Source: JBJHBP01 sp050485685 (GTDB lineage Bacteria; Pseudomonadota; Gammaproteobacteria; Steroidobacterales; Rariloculaceae). Taken from it: a stretch of DNA of 64,000 bases. The translations under genes and the position numbers were made by a program. The notes under the pieces are model-generated. The model was not told the DNA's origin, searched no databases, and saw only the letters and a list, made by a program, of their open reading frames with translations. Shown in pieces: positions 54,971 through 63,888 of this stretch. The stretch is from the NCBI GenBank assembly GCA_050485685.1, contig JBJHBW010000003.1, positions 116,277-180,276 on the forward strand, given 5' to 3'. The first letter of the stretch is position 1. Each line of letters starts with the position of its first letter.

Positions 54971-57900
54971 TCAGGAGTCGTCATCGGCGCTCTCCCCGAG
55001 CTTCAGAATCACGCTCATCGGGCCGCTTCCCTGATGACTCACGTAATGGGCCTTCCCGTGGTAAATAAAGGGCGCGGCCCTACCTCCGCTCAATTTACGG
55101 TCCCGAACGAACAAGTGCAGCGATATTCCGCGCTGCTTGTGCTCGATCAATTCCCGACCGCGCTTGTTCTGCGGTGTTGTCGAATTCTGCGTCTGCCAGT
55201 GGAATGTGCGCTCGTCGATCCAGTGATCCAGATAGCGGTGATCGGCCGATTTCCCTTGCTTGTTCAGCGTTACCAACAGCACATGTGCATCTTTTTCGTT
55301 CAACACGACATGCCCACTGTGCCAGTTGCCGGGGTTGAACTCGGTGCCGAAAAGCGCTGGAATCACTTCGCGCCGGAACTCACGGCCGACGGCCAGCTCC
55401 AGCGGGTCGAGCACTTCGCACAAGCGCGCCACCATGCGCATACCCTGGTCCAGCTCGACATCCTCGTAAGCCGGATTAGAAGCTCGGAGCGACAGCTGAC
55501 CGTCCGGACCAAGTACCGGCACGCGCAATACGTATTGCTGACCGCTTCCCGCAGCGTCACGTTCGATGGCTACCACCTCGCCGAGATGCCTTGTGAGATC
55601 GCCCTGAACGTGCTCCAGTAATAGGTAATCACCATCACGGATAGGCTGATCGCCGCCGTCCATGGAGTCACCACTCGCACGGGCGATAAAATGTCTCGCC
55701 GGGTTCAGCTCCCTTTGCTCAGATCGAAGCCTGCGGTACTCGTCTGAATCCACGCGACCACTACGGAAGTGACCGCAAGCCATGCGTAGATCCGGGAAGT
55801 AGGGCAATTCGGAATCATTTGGGTCGCTCGGCGGTACATCAATGTCTTCGCCAGGCACTGTATGGGTCGACAACCTCGCCTCGTAGCTCGCCAAGCGAAA
55901 GTCGATCAGCTCTTGAACCAAAGCCGCCAGCGTTTCCGATTCGCGCTGGTCTACCTCGAAAGCCGGCTCGAAGTAGGGCTCGACTTCTTGCTCCGCCACC
56001 CGGAACCACCTTCTGGTATCACTGTGACGATTACCACCCACCCACGCGTTGATTGGATTGTCTCGCCAGTATCGAACCCAGGCTTCGTCGCTGGCTTCGT
56101 CGCCGCTCCGCATGGATTCGGGTAGGTCGGTCAGCAATGGCCTATGACGTTCCAGAATTTCTCGAGAGCGTGCTGCCAGCTGATTCAGATCTGGTGCCCG
56201 ACGCCATCCATCGAGTTCCTGAAACGCTTCGAGCAACACCATCTTGAAGCTCTTGGTCATGGGAGTGACTTCAAGCTCGCGCAGAAACTCACGGTGGTTC
56301 TCTGCCACCTCTCTCTCGCTCATTTCGAGGTCACCGAATGTGGTGACGAGTTCGAGCCAGCTGCCGTACTCTCGGCGCATGCGGACTACGGATGCTCCCG
56401 CTCTATAGAACTCCGCCAGTGTTGGACGACGGCCGAGCCCATCCCTTAGTGCTTCGTAGTCCTTGGCGATGCCGTCGGAATCCAGGGACTTCAGGAACTC
56501 GATCAGCCGCAGGTCGTAGTTGATGAAACACTCTGGCGGTAGCTCCAGGCGCCCTTCTTCTGCCCGACGTGCGAAGGCGGCGAGCTCGCGGTAGCTTGAG
56601 CCGGCGCGACCGAGTGCCTGAGCCTTGTGCAGAAACGCATTGTGATTGCCGATGAAGTCGAGTACCACCAACTTCGCCTTGTCGGGAGCCTTGCGAAGAC
56701 CCCGGCCCAGCTGTTGCAGGAAGAGAATTTTCGACTCTGTGGGCCGTAGCATCATCACCGTGTCGATGGCGGGCAAGTCAACGCCCTCGTTGAACAGATC
56801 CACGGAGAAGATAACCTGCAGCCTCCCATCCTCGAGTTGGGCGAGCGCGCTGCCGCGGCTGAGTTCAGAACCTGCGTAGACCGCAGCGGCCCGCACGTCA
56901 TCGCGGCGGAACCGTTTGGCCATGAACTCGGCATGTTTGATCGACACGCAGAAAGCGAGTGTGCGCTGCTGCGCTCGTGCCCGCCACTCGCGAAGCGCAT
57001 GGCGAGCACGAGCCATGGTGGCGAGCTTCGCCGAGAGTGCCTCCGGATCAAAGCGGCCGCTACGCCAGGGAATCTCGCGATAGTCGACCGACTGGTCCCA
57101 GATGCCGTAGTAGTGAAACGGCGCGAGCAGCGACGCTTCGATACCGGCGAAGAGATCGCGCATGAACACCAGGTTCTCGTCGCATAATGCGAGGATGTCG
57201 GACTGGTCGGTTCTGTCGGGCGTAGCGGTGAGGCCTAGAAGGAAGCGGGGCTCGAAGTGGCCGAGCAGCCGGCGGTAGGTGGGCGCTGCGGCGTGGTGGA
57301 ATTCATCGATGACGATGTAATCGAAATGCCCCGGCGGGAAACGCTCGAGATGCGCGGCGCGGCTCAGCGTCTGCACCGAGGCGCAGAGAACGTCGTTCGC
57401 GGCGTCGCGAGTCTGACCCTTGAAGAATCCGATGCGCCTGCGAGGGCGAATGCGCGCGAAGGTTTCCGCCGCCTGGGCGAGGATTTCCTCGCGATGGGCA
57501 ACGAACAGCACGCGCCTGGCATCTGTCTGCTCGGCGTCGAAGGCTGCGAGCCAAGTCTTGCCGAGCCCGGTGGCGAGAACGACCAGGCCACGCCGGTAGC
57601 CCTCGCGGCGTGTGTTCTCAAGTGCTTCCAGTGCTTCGACCTGGATTTGCGTCGGCGTCGGTGGCGGCTCGGTTTCGTCGCTACCTGGCTCGACGCCGCG
57701 TATTGGAGACACGCGACGCTGCTCATAAGCTGCGATCCACTCGTCCGAGAGTTCTACCGTGCGAGGATCGCGAAAGATCTCCTCGAAGCGATTGCGGGCC
57801 TCGAGGTAGCCGTCGTCGTCGGGGTAGACGATGCGGTAGTTCCATTCCAGCCCATCAGTGAGCGCCTGGCGGCTGATGTTGCTCGAGCCAATGAAGGCTG

Positions 57901-58858
57901 TGCCGTGCAGGAGCCGCTGCGAGTCGACGCGGGCAAAGATGTAAGCCTTCAGATGAAAACTGCTGGCAGCGGAGTGGAACACCCGCACTTCCACCCCCTG
58001 TGCCTGCAGCAAAGAGAGTAGCCGCAGGGCCTCGGGATCGGTGATGTCCAGGTAGTCGCTGGTAAGGATGCGAACTCGCGCGGGTGGTCGATGTCCATCG
58101 CCTTCTCCACGTTGGGCCAGCGCAGCTTGTAGGTCAGGCAGGAGCATGCGAAGCCCCGTGACTTTCACAAAGGCCACGGCCAGGTCTATCTCGCTGGCCG
58201 TGGCCATCGCGTCGCAAAGCTGAGGGAGGAACGGGTTCTTGCGTTCGCCGGTGATCAGCTTCTTCGTAGGAGTGGACGCTTTGTAAAGTAGCGCATTCAG
58301 CCAGGTGTCGGAGCGATCCGCTCGTTGATCGGCCGTGACCCAGCAGTCAGTCTTAAACAGGCCCCGCAAACCGGTCACCCACGTGCGAAGCCGGAACTCG
58401 TTGGCGTCGGTGAAATGTCGACCGTGGGCGTCTATGCGTTCGCCTTCACCGTACTTCAGGCTGGCGTAGAGGACACCGCCGGGCTTGAGCGCGTCCCAGA
58501 GGCGGGAAAAGGCGACTGGCAGGTCTGCCTCCCGGACATGGAGCAGGCTGGCGCAGGCCCAGATGCCATCGTAGACGGCGTTCGCCTCGAACTCCTCGAA
58601 ATACTCGACTTCTACTTGCTGACCAAGGTGTTTGCATGCAAGTTCAGCCACTTCGGCCGACGCATCGAAGGCATGGACACGATAGCCTTGGTCGAGAAAG
58701 GCACGACTGTCGCGTCCCGATCCGCAGCCGGCGTCGAGAATCAGGGCGCCGATGGGCAAATTGGCAAGAAACTTTCGATGGAGCGCATCCATATCCAAGC
58801 CAAGGGTATCGGCCATGAACCAGGCTGCATTCTGGTTGTAGTAATCGCCCGTGCTCAT
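54971..58858 (-). CDS. Methyltransferase-PLD-SF2 helicase-S24-DUF3427 fusion protein, possible anti-phage factor
   Basis: A 1295-residue multidomain protein. (1) Class I SAM methyltransferase, residues 1-190, LILDAGCGSGRD at 39-50. (2) PLD-like nuclease, about 200-380, with the HxK motif FHLKAY (302-304) and GSSNISRQ. (3) SF2 helicase, about 400-740: ATGLGKT (429-435), DEFHH (518-522), TATPDRT, QQLGRGLRK. (4) LexA/S24-like domain, about 1050-1150, ASGDSMDGGDQPIRDGDYLL with Ser1065; the usual catalytic Lys position appears to be Arg1112. (5) DUF3427, about 1155-1290. PLD-helicase-DUF3427 proteins are known in many bacteria and often lie in defence islands; the N-terminal methyltransferase is the unusual addition. 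A toxin-antitoxin pair lies next to it. Defence is inferred. Confidence 0.9.
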   Translation of the reverse strand: MSTGDYYNQNAAWFMADTLGLDMDALHRKFLANLPIGALILDAGCGSGRDSRAFLDQGYRVHAFDASAEVAELACKHLGQQVEVEYFEEFEANAVYDGIWACASLLHVREADLPVAFSRLWDALKPGGVLYASLKYGEGERIDAHGRHFTDANEFRLRTWVTGLRGLFKTDCWVTADQRADRSDTWLNALLYKASTPTKKLITGERKNPFLPQLCDAMATASEIDLAVAFVKVTGLRMLLPDLQAALAQRGEGDGHRPPARVRILTSDYLDITDPEALRLLSLLQAQGVEVRVFHSAASSFHLKAYIFARVDSQRLLHGTAFIGSSNISRQALTDGLEWNYRIVYPDDDGYLEARNRFEEIFRDPRTVELSDEWIAAYEQRRVSPIRGVEPGSDETEPPPTPTQIQVEALEALENTRREGYRRGLVVLATGLGKTWLAAFDAEQTDARRVLFVAHREEILAQAAETFARIRPRRRIGFFKGQTRDAANDVLCASVQTLSRAAHLERFPPGHFDYIVIDEFHHAAAPTYRRLLGHFEPRFLLGLTATPDRTDQSDILALCDENLVFMRDLFAGIEASLLAPFHYYGIWDQSVDYREIPWRSGRFDPEALSAKLATMARARHALREWRARAQQRTLAFCVSIKHAEFMAKRFRRDDVRAAAVYAGSELSRGSALAQLEDGRLQVIFSVDLFNEGVDLPAIDTVMMLRPTESKILFLQQLGRGLRKAPDKAKLVVLDFIGNHNAFLHKAQALGRAGSSYRELAAFARRAEEGRLELPPECFINYDLRLIEFLKSLDSDGIAKDYEALRDGLGRRPTLAEFYRAGASVVRMRREYGSWLELVTTFGDLEMSEREVAENHREFLRELEVTPMTKSFKMVLLEAFQELDGWRRAPDLNQLAARSREILERHRPLLTDLPESMRSGDEASDEAWVRYWRDNPINAWVGGNRHSDTRRWFRVAEQEVEPYFEPAFEVDQRESETLAALVQELIDFRLASYEARLSTHTVPGEDIDVPPSDPNDSELPYFPDLRMACGHFRSGRVDSDEYRRLRSEQRELNPARHFIARASGDSMDGGDQPIRDGDYLLLEHVQGDLTRHLGEVVAIERDAAGSGQQYVLRVPVLGPDGQLSLRASNPAYEDVELDQGMRMVARLCEVLDPLELAVGREFRREVIPALFGTEFNPGNWHSGHVVLNEKDAHVLLVTLNKQGKSADHRYLDHWIDERTFHWQTQNSTTPQNKRGRELIEHKQRGISLHLFVRDRKLSGGRAAPFIYHGKAHYVSHQGSGPMSVILKLGESADDDS

Positions 58859-59094
58859 CAGGTTATTGGAGGTAGTACTGCAGTATCGTCCGCACTAATA
58901 GACGGGATGCCTGATCAGTTGGTGCCTTAGCATTTGCAAGACCTTATCGGAATTCCAGGCTTCTCGATACGACACTGGGGTAACTTTTGCGAGAGACCGC
59001 GTGAATTTCTCTGCGATTCAGATGATTTCTTCACTGCGGCGTATCGCGAACCACGCAGTACACTCGCGGCAATCTCTGTGCTAATTTGGACCTC

Positions 59095-59310
59095 ATGAAG
59101 TTCTCAGCCGCCGATACGTTGGAGCTGTCAGTTTCCGAGCGCATTCAGCTCGTCGCAGAGATCTGGGACGGCATCGCGGAATGCCCGGAACAAATCGACC
59201 TCTCTGATGAGACTCGTGAACTTCTTCGCACGCGTTTGGCAGCACATAGAGCCAATCCTGAAGCTGGTTCACCTTGGGTGGAGGTCAAACGCCGATTACT
59301 CTCCGAATGA
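59095..59310 (+). CDS. Addiction-module antitoxin-like protein (TIGR02574 type)
   Basis: A 71-residue protein: KFSAADTLELSVSERIQLVA, AEIWDGIAECPEQIDLSDE, AHRANPEAGSPWVEVKRRL. This is the 'putative addiction module component' family, partners of ParE/RelE toxins. ATG 59095 is preferred; TTG 59086 in frame is possible. Its stop overlaps the toxin start (ATGA). Confidence 0.88.
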   Translation: MKFSAADTLELSVSERIQLVAEIWDGIAECPEQIDLSDETRELLRTRLAAHRANPEAGSPWVEVKRRLLSE

Positions 59311-59609
59311 GCCGAGCGCTCATCGTCAAGCCCGAAGCGGAATCCGACATTCTCGACGGATTTCAGTCGTACGACCGAAAGCAAGTTGGCCTCGGCACGC
59401 GATTCCTGAACGAGGTCGAGCAGTCCCTTGGCCGAATCGCTTCAAATCCCTACTTGTATCAGGAAGTCGAACCGCACATCCGGCGGGCGGTCGTGCATAC
59501 GTTTCCGTATCTGGTGTTCTACACATTCGACGCGGATGCAGTGTATGTGTTGGCAGTTATTCATGGAGCCCAGGATCCGGCTTACATCGAGACACGGTTG
59601 GGCGCCTGA
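59307..59609 (+). CDS. ParE/RelE-family toxin
   Basis: A 100-residue protein with the ParE/RelE fold pattern: LIVKPEAESDILDGFQSYD at the start, GTRFLNEVEQSLGRIASNPY, and the core strands RRAVVHTFPYLVFYTFDAD and VYVLAVIHGAQDP. RelE members cut ribosome-bound mRNA and ParE members poison gyrase; sequence alone does not decide which. ATG 59307 overlaps the antitoxin stop, giving coupled translation. The pair lies between the large fusion helicase and a DNA glycosylase gene, a setting compatible with a small defence or stability island. Confidence 0.9.
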   Translation: MSRALIVKPEAESDILDGFQSYDRKQVGLGTRFLNEVEQSLGRIASNPYLYQEVEPHIRRAVVHTFPYLVFYTFDADAVYVLAVIHGAQDPAYIETRLGA

Positions 59610-59620
59610 TCGGCTGCACG

Positions 59621-60745
59621 ATGCAACTCTCAATGAACCGACCGACGCTCACCATCCATAACCTCCGCCGCTACGCCATCACCCGCACCCTGTTCAGACC
59701 CACGACCCTGTCGCGCGCCGTCACCAAATTCGGCTTCGTGCAGATGGACCCGATCCGTGCGCCGGCACGCGCACAGGACCTGACGCTGCGGCACCGCGTC
59801 CGCGACTACCGCGCCGGTGATCTTGAGCGCCGCTACTCGCGCCATGCCGTCGAGGAAGACTTCTTCATCAACTACGGCATTCTGCCGTGTGCCACGCAGC
59901 GCCTGATGCATCCGCGCACGGCGCGCAGGGCGTGGCCACGCTCGCGCTGGAAACAGGCGCAGGCGGTGCTGGAGTTCGTGCTGGGTCGTGGCGTGGTTCA
60001 CCCGCGCGATGTGGACGCCGCTTTCCGGCATGGCACCACTCGCAACTGGTTCGGTGGCAACAGTCGTGCCAGCACGCAGCTGCTGGACGGCATGCATTAC
60101 CGTGGCCTGCTGCGCGTGGCGCGACGCGAAGCGGGCATACGCCTGTATGCACCGCCGCTTGCTCACGAACACACACCGCCGGACCCGGACACCACACTGG
60201 ACACACTGATCGATGTGGCAGTGGCCAAGTACGCGCCGTTGCCTGCGGCCACACTCAGCCGCCTCGTCATGGCCGTCGGTACATACGCGGTTCCGCAGTG
60301 GCACGACCGTCGTCGTAACGCGCTGATGCGGGCGAAAACACGCCTGCCCCAGGCCACGGTGGACGGTATCCGCTGGTACTGGCCGGCCGGCGAGAATCCC
60401 GCCGCCCGCCGCTTCGCCCGTGACGACGTGCTGGATGAGGAGCTGCGTCTGCTGGCGCCGTTCGATCCGCTGATCTGGGACCGCGAACGCTTCGAGCGTT
60501 TCTGGGGTTGGGCCTACCGCTTCGAGGCCTACACACCGGCACCGCAGCGGGTGCGTGGTTACTACGCGCTGCCCATGCTGTGGCGCGGCCAGGTTATCGG
60601 CTGGGCCAACGCCGCGGTTCGCGACGGGCAGCTTGAGTTGCAGCCGGGCTATGTGAGCGGGCGTGCGCCGCGGGATGCTGCGTTCAGGGCAGCGTTGCAG
60701 GAAGAGGAGGGGAGGTTGCGGTGGTTTCTGGGGATCAAGTCTTAG
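59621..60745 (+). CDS. YcaQ/AlkZ-family DNA glycosylase (winged-helix, HTH_42)
   Basis: A 374-residue protein of the winged-helix DNA glycosylase family that includes E. coli YcaQ, which unhooks interstrand crosslinks. The catalytic Gln-hydrophobic-Asp motif is present as GFVQMDPI (Gln41, Asp43). Other family features are EEDFFINYGILP, FGGNSRASTQLLDGMHYRGL, LLAPFDPLIWDRERFERFWG, RFEAYTPAPQRVRGYYALPM and LWRGQVIGWANAA. ATG 59621 is used; ATG 59633 is also possible. The long open frame upstream to 59207 overlaps the toxin genes and is not coding. Confidence 0.9.
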   Translation: MQLSMNRPTLTIHNLRRYAITRTLFRPTTLSRAVTKFGFVQMDPIRAPARAQDLTLRHRVRDYRAGDLERRYSRHAVEEDFFINYGILPCATQRLMHPRTARRAWPRSRWKQAQAVLEFVLGRGVVHPRDVDAAFRHGTTRNWFGGNSRASTQLLDGMHYRGLLRVARREAGIRLYAPPLAHEHTPPDPDTTLDTLIDVAVAKYAPLPAATLSRLVMAVGTYAVPQWHDRRRNALMRAKTRLPQATVDGIRWYWPAGENPAARRFARDDVLDEELRLLAPFDPLIWDRERFERFWGWAYRFEAYTPAPQRVRGYYALPMLWRGQVIGWANAAVRDGQLELQPGYVSGRAPRDAAFRAALQEEEGRLRWFLGIKS

Positions 60746-60933
60746 CAGGCGTATACGAGGTTCACGCATCTGATGGCGGCTGCGCACGACTTGCTGTCGC
60801 TCTGGCGCGCGAGGCTGACTGTCGCCAGACACCTGTGGGCGGGCCATTCCCCGAAAGCGCTGTAGTATTGCGCATGGTGTCACGCAATCTGCGGTAGCCG
60901 ACACAATCTCTGAACGCACTCCGGAGAATCCCC

Positions 60934-62166
60934 ATGCAAGCCTCTTCTCACCTGCGCATTTCGCTGCTAATCGCCGCCATGCTGGTCCTTCCCGCATCCG
61001 CCCTGCAGGCACAGACCACCAGCGTGCTGGTCGACGTACGAATCTTCGACGGCACCGGTGCACCGCTGATCGAGGACGGTGTCGTCGTGATCAGTGACGG
61101 CCGCATCAGCGTTGTTGGCACCATGGATTCGGTGCCAATTCCGCAGGGTGCGAAAGTCTTCGAGCTGGATGGCCGCTGGCTGGTGCCCGGATTCGTCAAT
61201 GCGCATGGCCATGTGAGCCAGACCGGCGATCGCACCTCCATCCCCGAGCAACTGGAAATCTATGCGCACTACGGCATCACCACCGTGCTCAGCCTGGGCG
61301 ACGAAGGTGTGCACATGCGCGAGGAACGCTGGAGCCCGGACCTGCGCCGCTCACGTCTGTTCGTGGCCGGACCCAGCATCAACCCGGCTTCCGCGGAAGC
61401 CGCGCGAAGTGAGGTCGAGCGACTGCTGCAGATGGAAGTCGACTGGGTGAAGATGCATGTGGTGACTGGCGGTCGCGGCGCCCGTTATGCCGATGTGCTG
61501 GCCCTGGCACAGGAAGCAGGTCTGCCCACCGCCATTCATATCGAGGAACTCGATGTCGCGAAGGACGTGCTGCGCGCCGGCGCGACACTGCTCGGACACA
61601 GCGTGCGCGATGAACCGGTCGATCAGGAACTCATGGACCTGATGCGCGAGCGTGATGTCTGCCTGGTGCCCACGTTCACACGCGAGCTGTCCACGTTCGT
61701 GTATGCCGAAAGGCCCGACTTCTTCGATGATCCTTTTTTCCTCGAGCGTGCGGCGCCCGACGATCTGGAGCAGTTCCTCACACCCCAGCGCCGGGCCATG
61801 GCGACCAGCCCGCAATCGCGCTACTGGCAGGAGGCGCTGCCCTTGGCGATGGAGAATCAGCGTGTGCTGCATGAGGCTGGGATAGGCATCGCGATGGGCA
61901 CGGACAGCGGGCCGACCGGGCGCTTCCAGGGCTACTTCGAGCATCTGGAAATGGAGATGATGGTGGATGGCGGTCTCTCACCGACTGATGTGCTGGTCGC
62001 ATCCACAGGCGAGGCCGCACGCTGCATCGGCCTTGAAGGGGTGGTCGGCACCGTCTCCGAAGGTGCGTGGGCCGACTTCGTCGTGCTCGACGCCGACCCG
62101 CTCGCCGACATCCGCAACACGCGCACCATCCACAGTGTGTGGATTGCGGGGAATCGGGTGCGCTGA
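60934..62166 (+). CDS. Secreted metal-dependent amidohydrolase
   Basis: A 410-residue protein with a signal peptide (ISLLIAAMLVLPASALQA). Amidohydrolase superfamily pattern: LVDVRIFDGTGAPLIEDGVV, LVPGFVNAHGHV with HxH (His91, His93), the likely bridging Lys in VDWVKMHVV, His in PTAIHIEE and in LLGHSVRD, and Asp in AMGTDSGPTG. The C-terminal strands DFVVLDADPLADIRNTRTI are typical of imidazolonepropionase/prolidase-like members. Substrate unknown; an extracytoplasmic peptide-like or cyclic amide is possible. Confidence 0.9.
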   Translation: MQASSHLRISLLIAAMLVLPASALQAQTTSVLVDVRIFDGTGAPLIEDGVVVISDGRISVVGTMDSVPIPQGAKVFELDGRWLVPGFVNAHGHVSQTGDRTSIPEQLEIYAHYGITTVLSLGDEGVHMREERWSPDLRRSRLFVAGPSINPASAEAARSEVERLLQMEVDWVKMHVVTGGRGARYADVLALAQEAGLPTAIHIEELDVAKDVLRAGATLLGHSVRDEPVDQELMDLMRERDVCLVPTFTRELSTFVYAERPDFFDDPFFLERAAPDDLEQFLTPQRRAMATSPQSRYWQEALPLAMENQRVLHEAGIGIAMGTDSGPTGRFQGYFEHLEMEMMVDGGLSPTDVLVASTGEAARCIGLEGVVGTVSEGAWADFVVLDADPLADIRNTRTIHSVWIAGNRVR

Positions 62167-62204
62167 ACGGATCGGACCGGCTCACACCCGGCGCGCTCGC
62201 ATGC

Positions 62205-63851
62205 TCAGGAGCGCAGATGTCTGGGCCAGATCCCTCCGCGGCCCGGGGCAAGAATGCCGTTCGGGTCGGCCGCATCCTTAAGTGTTTCGTTGAACCGTCG
62301 CAGCGCGTGGTTGTTGAACGAATACACATCGGACACCGCGTTCTGCAGGAACGGTGCGGCACGGTACTCGCCCCAGCCGTGTTCGGCGGCCTTGGCGATC
62401 AGCAGGTGCAGGACTTCGGCGTCTCTGGCCTTGCTCTCCGGCGTCGCCTGACGGCTGCCCCCGCCACTGGAGAAACCGGCGGAGAAAAGAAACGTGAACT
62501 GGAACCAGTTGGCGGCGGCCGTGATTGCCGAGATGTTCGTGTCCACACCGAAATCGCGGATCGTGTCGCCGAACACCTGCTGTGCCTCAAACACCGCTTC
62601 GGCGCTGCGAGGGATCACCATGAACAGGCCCACGTGATTCTGCTGCCAGGCATCGGGCATCTGCTCATTGCGGCCAAGGCTGGTCCAGGTGGCGAGACTC
62701 GGAACACCCAGCGACGAACGCCACAGGTAACGCTGGTTCGGCATCGTACCGCCGGCAATCTGCTCGGCGGTGAGCGGCAGCGGCACTGACTGGCCGTCGA
62801 TGAAGCGCGCTTCGGGAATGTCACGCGCTACAAGTTCGCGTGCATAGTCCCATATGGCCTGCGTCGTGCCTGCGGAGCCGTAGAACTGCAGTTCCACCTG
62901 CCACGAATGCAGATTCGCCGCGGCCGCCATGCGATCCAGCTCCGTCTCGTCGAAGCCGCCACGCCGGGTCGCTGCCGCGCGGAACTCCGTGTTGCCCATC
63001 AATGCGGTGAGCGGGCTGCTGAACATAGGCTCGCCAATCATGAACAGATCACTCAGGTAGTTGACCGCGCGGATCAGCGCATGAAGGTCGCGCCGCCTTG
63101 GCACGGTCACAAGACCGGTGCGGTAGTGCTCGGGCGCCGGCATCAGACGGATGCCCATCTTGGTCACGATGCCGAAGTTGCCCTGCGGAAAGAGGCCGGA
63201 CGGATCCGGGCCGAAGCCGGGCTTGTATTCGTTCCATGTGCCGCTGCCGGGTATGGCGCCCATGCCGGTGCGGATGACCTCGCCATTGGCGAGCACCACC
63301 TCCATGCCGCAGACCGAATTGGCATGATCGCGGTAGTAGGGGAGGGTGAAGCCGGTACCGCGGTCCAGCGTGTTGCCCAGCGGGCCGCCCCAGCCCGGGT
63401 TGGCGCAGTCGATCCAGACGTTGAGATCGCGCTCCTGGATGTGGCGATAGAGGTCGAAGTACGTGACGCCGGGCTCGACCAGCGCGAAGTTGCGCTCGCC
63501 ATCGACCTCCAGCACCCGGTCCATTCGTTTCAGATCGACGACCACGCAGCCGCGCATGCTGGGCGCGGGTCCGCCGTACGCGTAGTTCTTGCCGGTGGAA
63601 ATTGGGAACAGCGGGATGCGGTACTGGTTCGCCGTGCGCACCACAGCCTGCACCTGCTCGACGCTGGCCGGCGCCACGGCGGCGGAGGCCAGGAATTCGT
63701 CCTCGGCGTTCGGGACGGGGGACCAGTAGTCGCGATAGGGAACGAGCGCTTCGTCGCTGGTAAACACCCATTCCTCGCCGACGTCATCGGCGAACTGTCG
63801 AATGGCGGTATCGAATGTCTCTGCGCTTACGCCGGGCGGCAATACGGCCAT
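62205..63851 (-). CDS. 4-cresol dehydrogenase / vanillyl-alcohol oxidase type flavoprotein
   Basis: A 548-residue FAD-dependent oxidase of the VAO/PCMH family. FAD-binding stretch: FPISTGKNYAYGGPAPSM, VVVDLKRMDRVLEVD, FALVEPGVTYFDLYRHIQ, GPLGNTLDRGTGFT and GNFGIVTKMGIRLMP. The C-terminal end has SFNNHALRRFNETLKDAADP and GILAPGRGGI. Such enzymes oxidise para-alkyl or hydroxymethyl phenols. The gene just upstream on the same strand ends in a cytochrome c domain, as in the flavocytochrome 4-cresol dehydrogenase (PchF with PchC), so electron delivery to cytochrome c is likely. The residue that could link FAD cannot be told here. Confidence 0.9.
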   Translation of the reverse strand: MAVLPPGVSAETFDTAIRQFADDVGEEWVFTSDEALVPYRDYWSPVPNAEDEFLASAAVAPASVEQVQAVVRTANQYRIPLFPISTGKNYAYGGPAPSMRGCVVVDLKRMDRVLEVDGERNFALVEPGVTYFDLYRHIQERDLNVWIDCANPGWGGPLGNTLDRGTGFTLPYYRDHANSVCGMEVVLANGEVIRTGMGAIPGSGTWNEYKPGFGPDPSGLFPQGNFGIVTKMGIRLMPAPEHYRTGLVTVPRRRDLHALIRAVNYLSDLFMIGEPMFSSPLTALMGNTEFRAAATRRGGFDETELDRMAAAANLHSWQVELQFYGSAGTTQAIWDYARELVARDIPEARFIDGQSVPLPLTAEQIAGGTMPNQRYLWRSSLGVPSLATWTSLGRNEQMPDAWQQNHVGLFMVIPRSAEAVFEAQQVFGDTIRDFGVDTNISAITAAANWFQFTFLFSAGFSSGGGSRQATPESKARDAEVLHLLIAKAAEHGWGEYRAAPFLQNAVSDVYSFNNHALRRFNETLKDAADPNGILAPGRGGIWPRHLRS

Positions 63852-63888
63852 CGTTTACTCCTGACTGGTTACCGGACCCGGTCGCGGT

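Noticed and set aside
59207..59620. Long N-terminal extension of the YcaQ-like gene
   Set aside because: It overlaps the toxin-antitoxin genes in another frame. The family's N-terminus fits the start at 59621.
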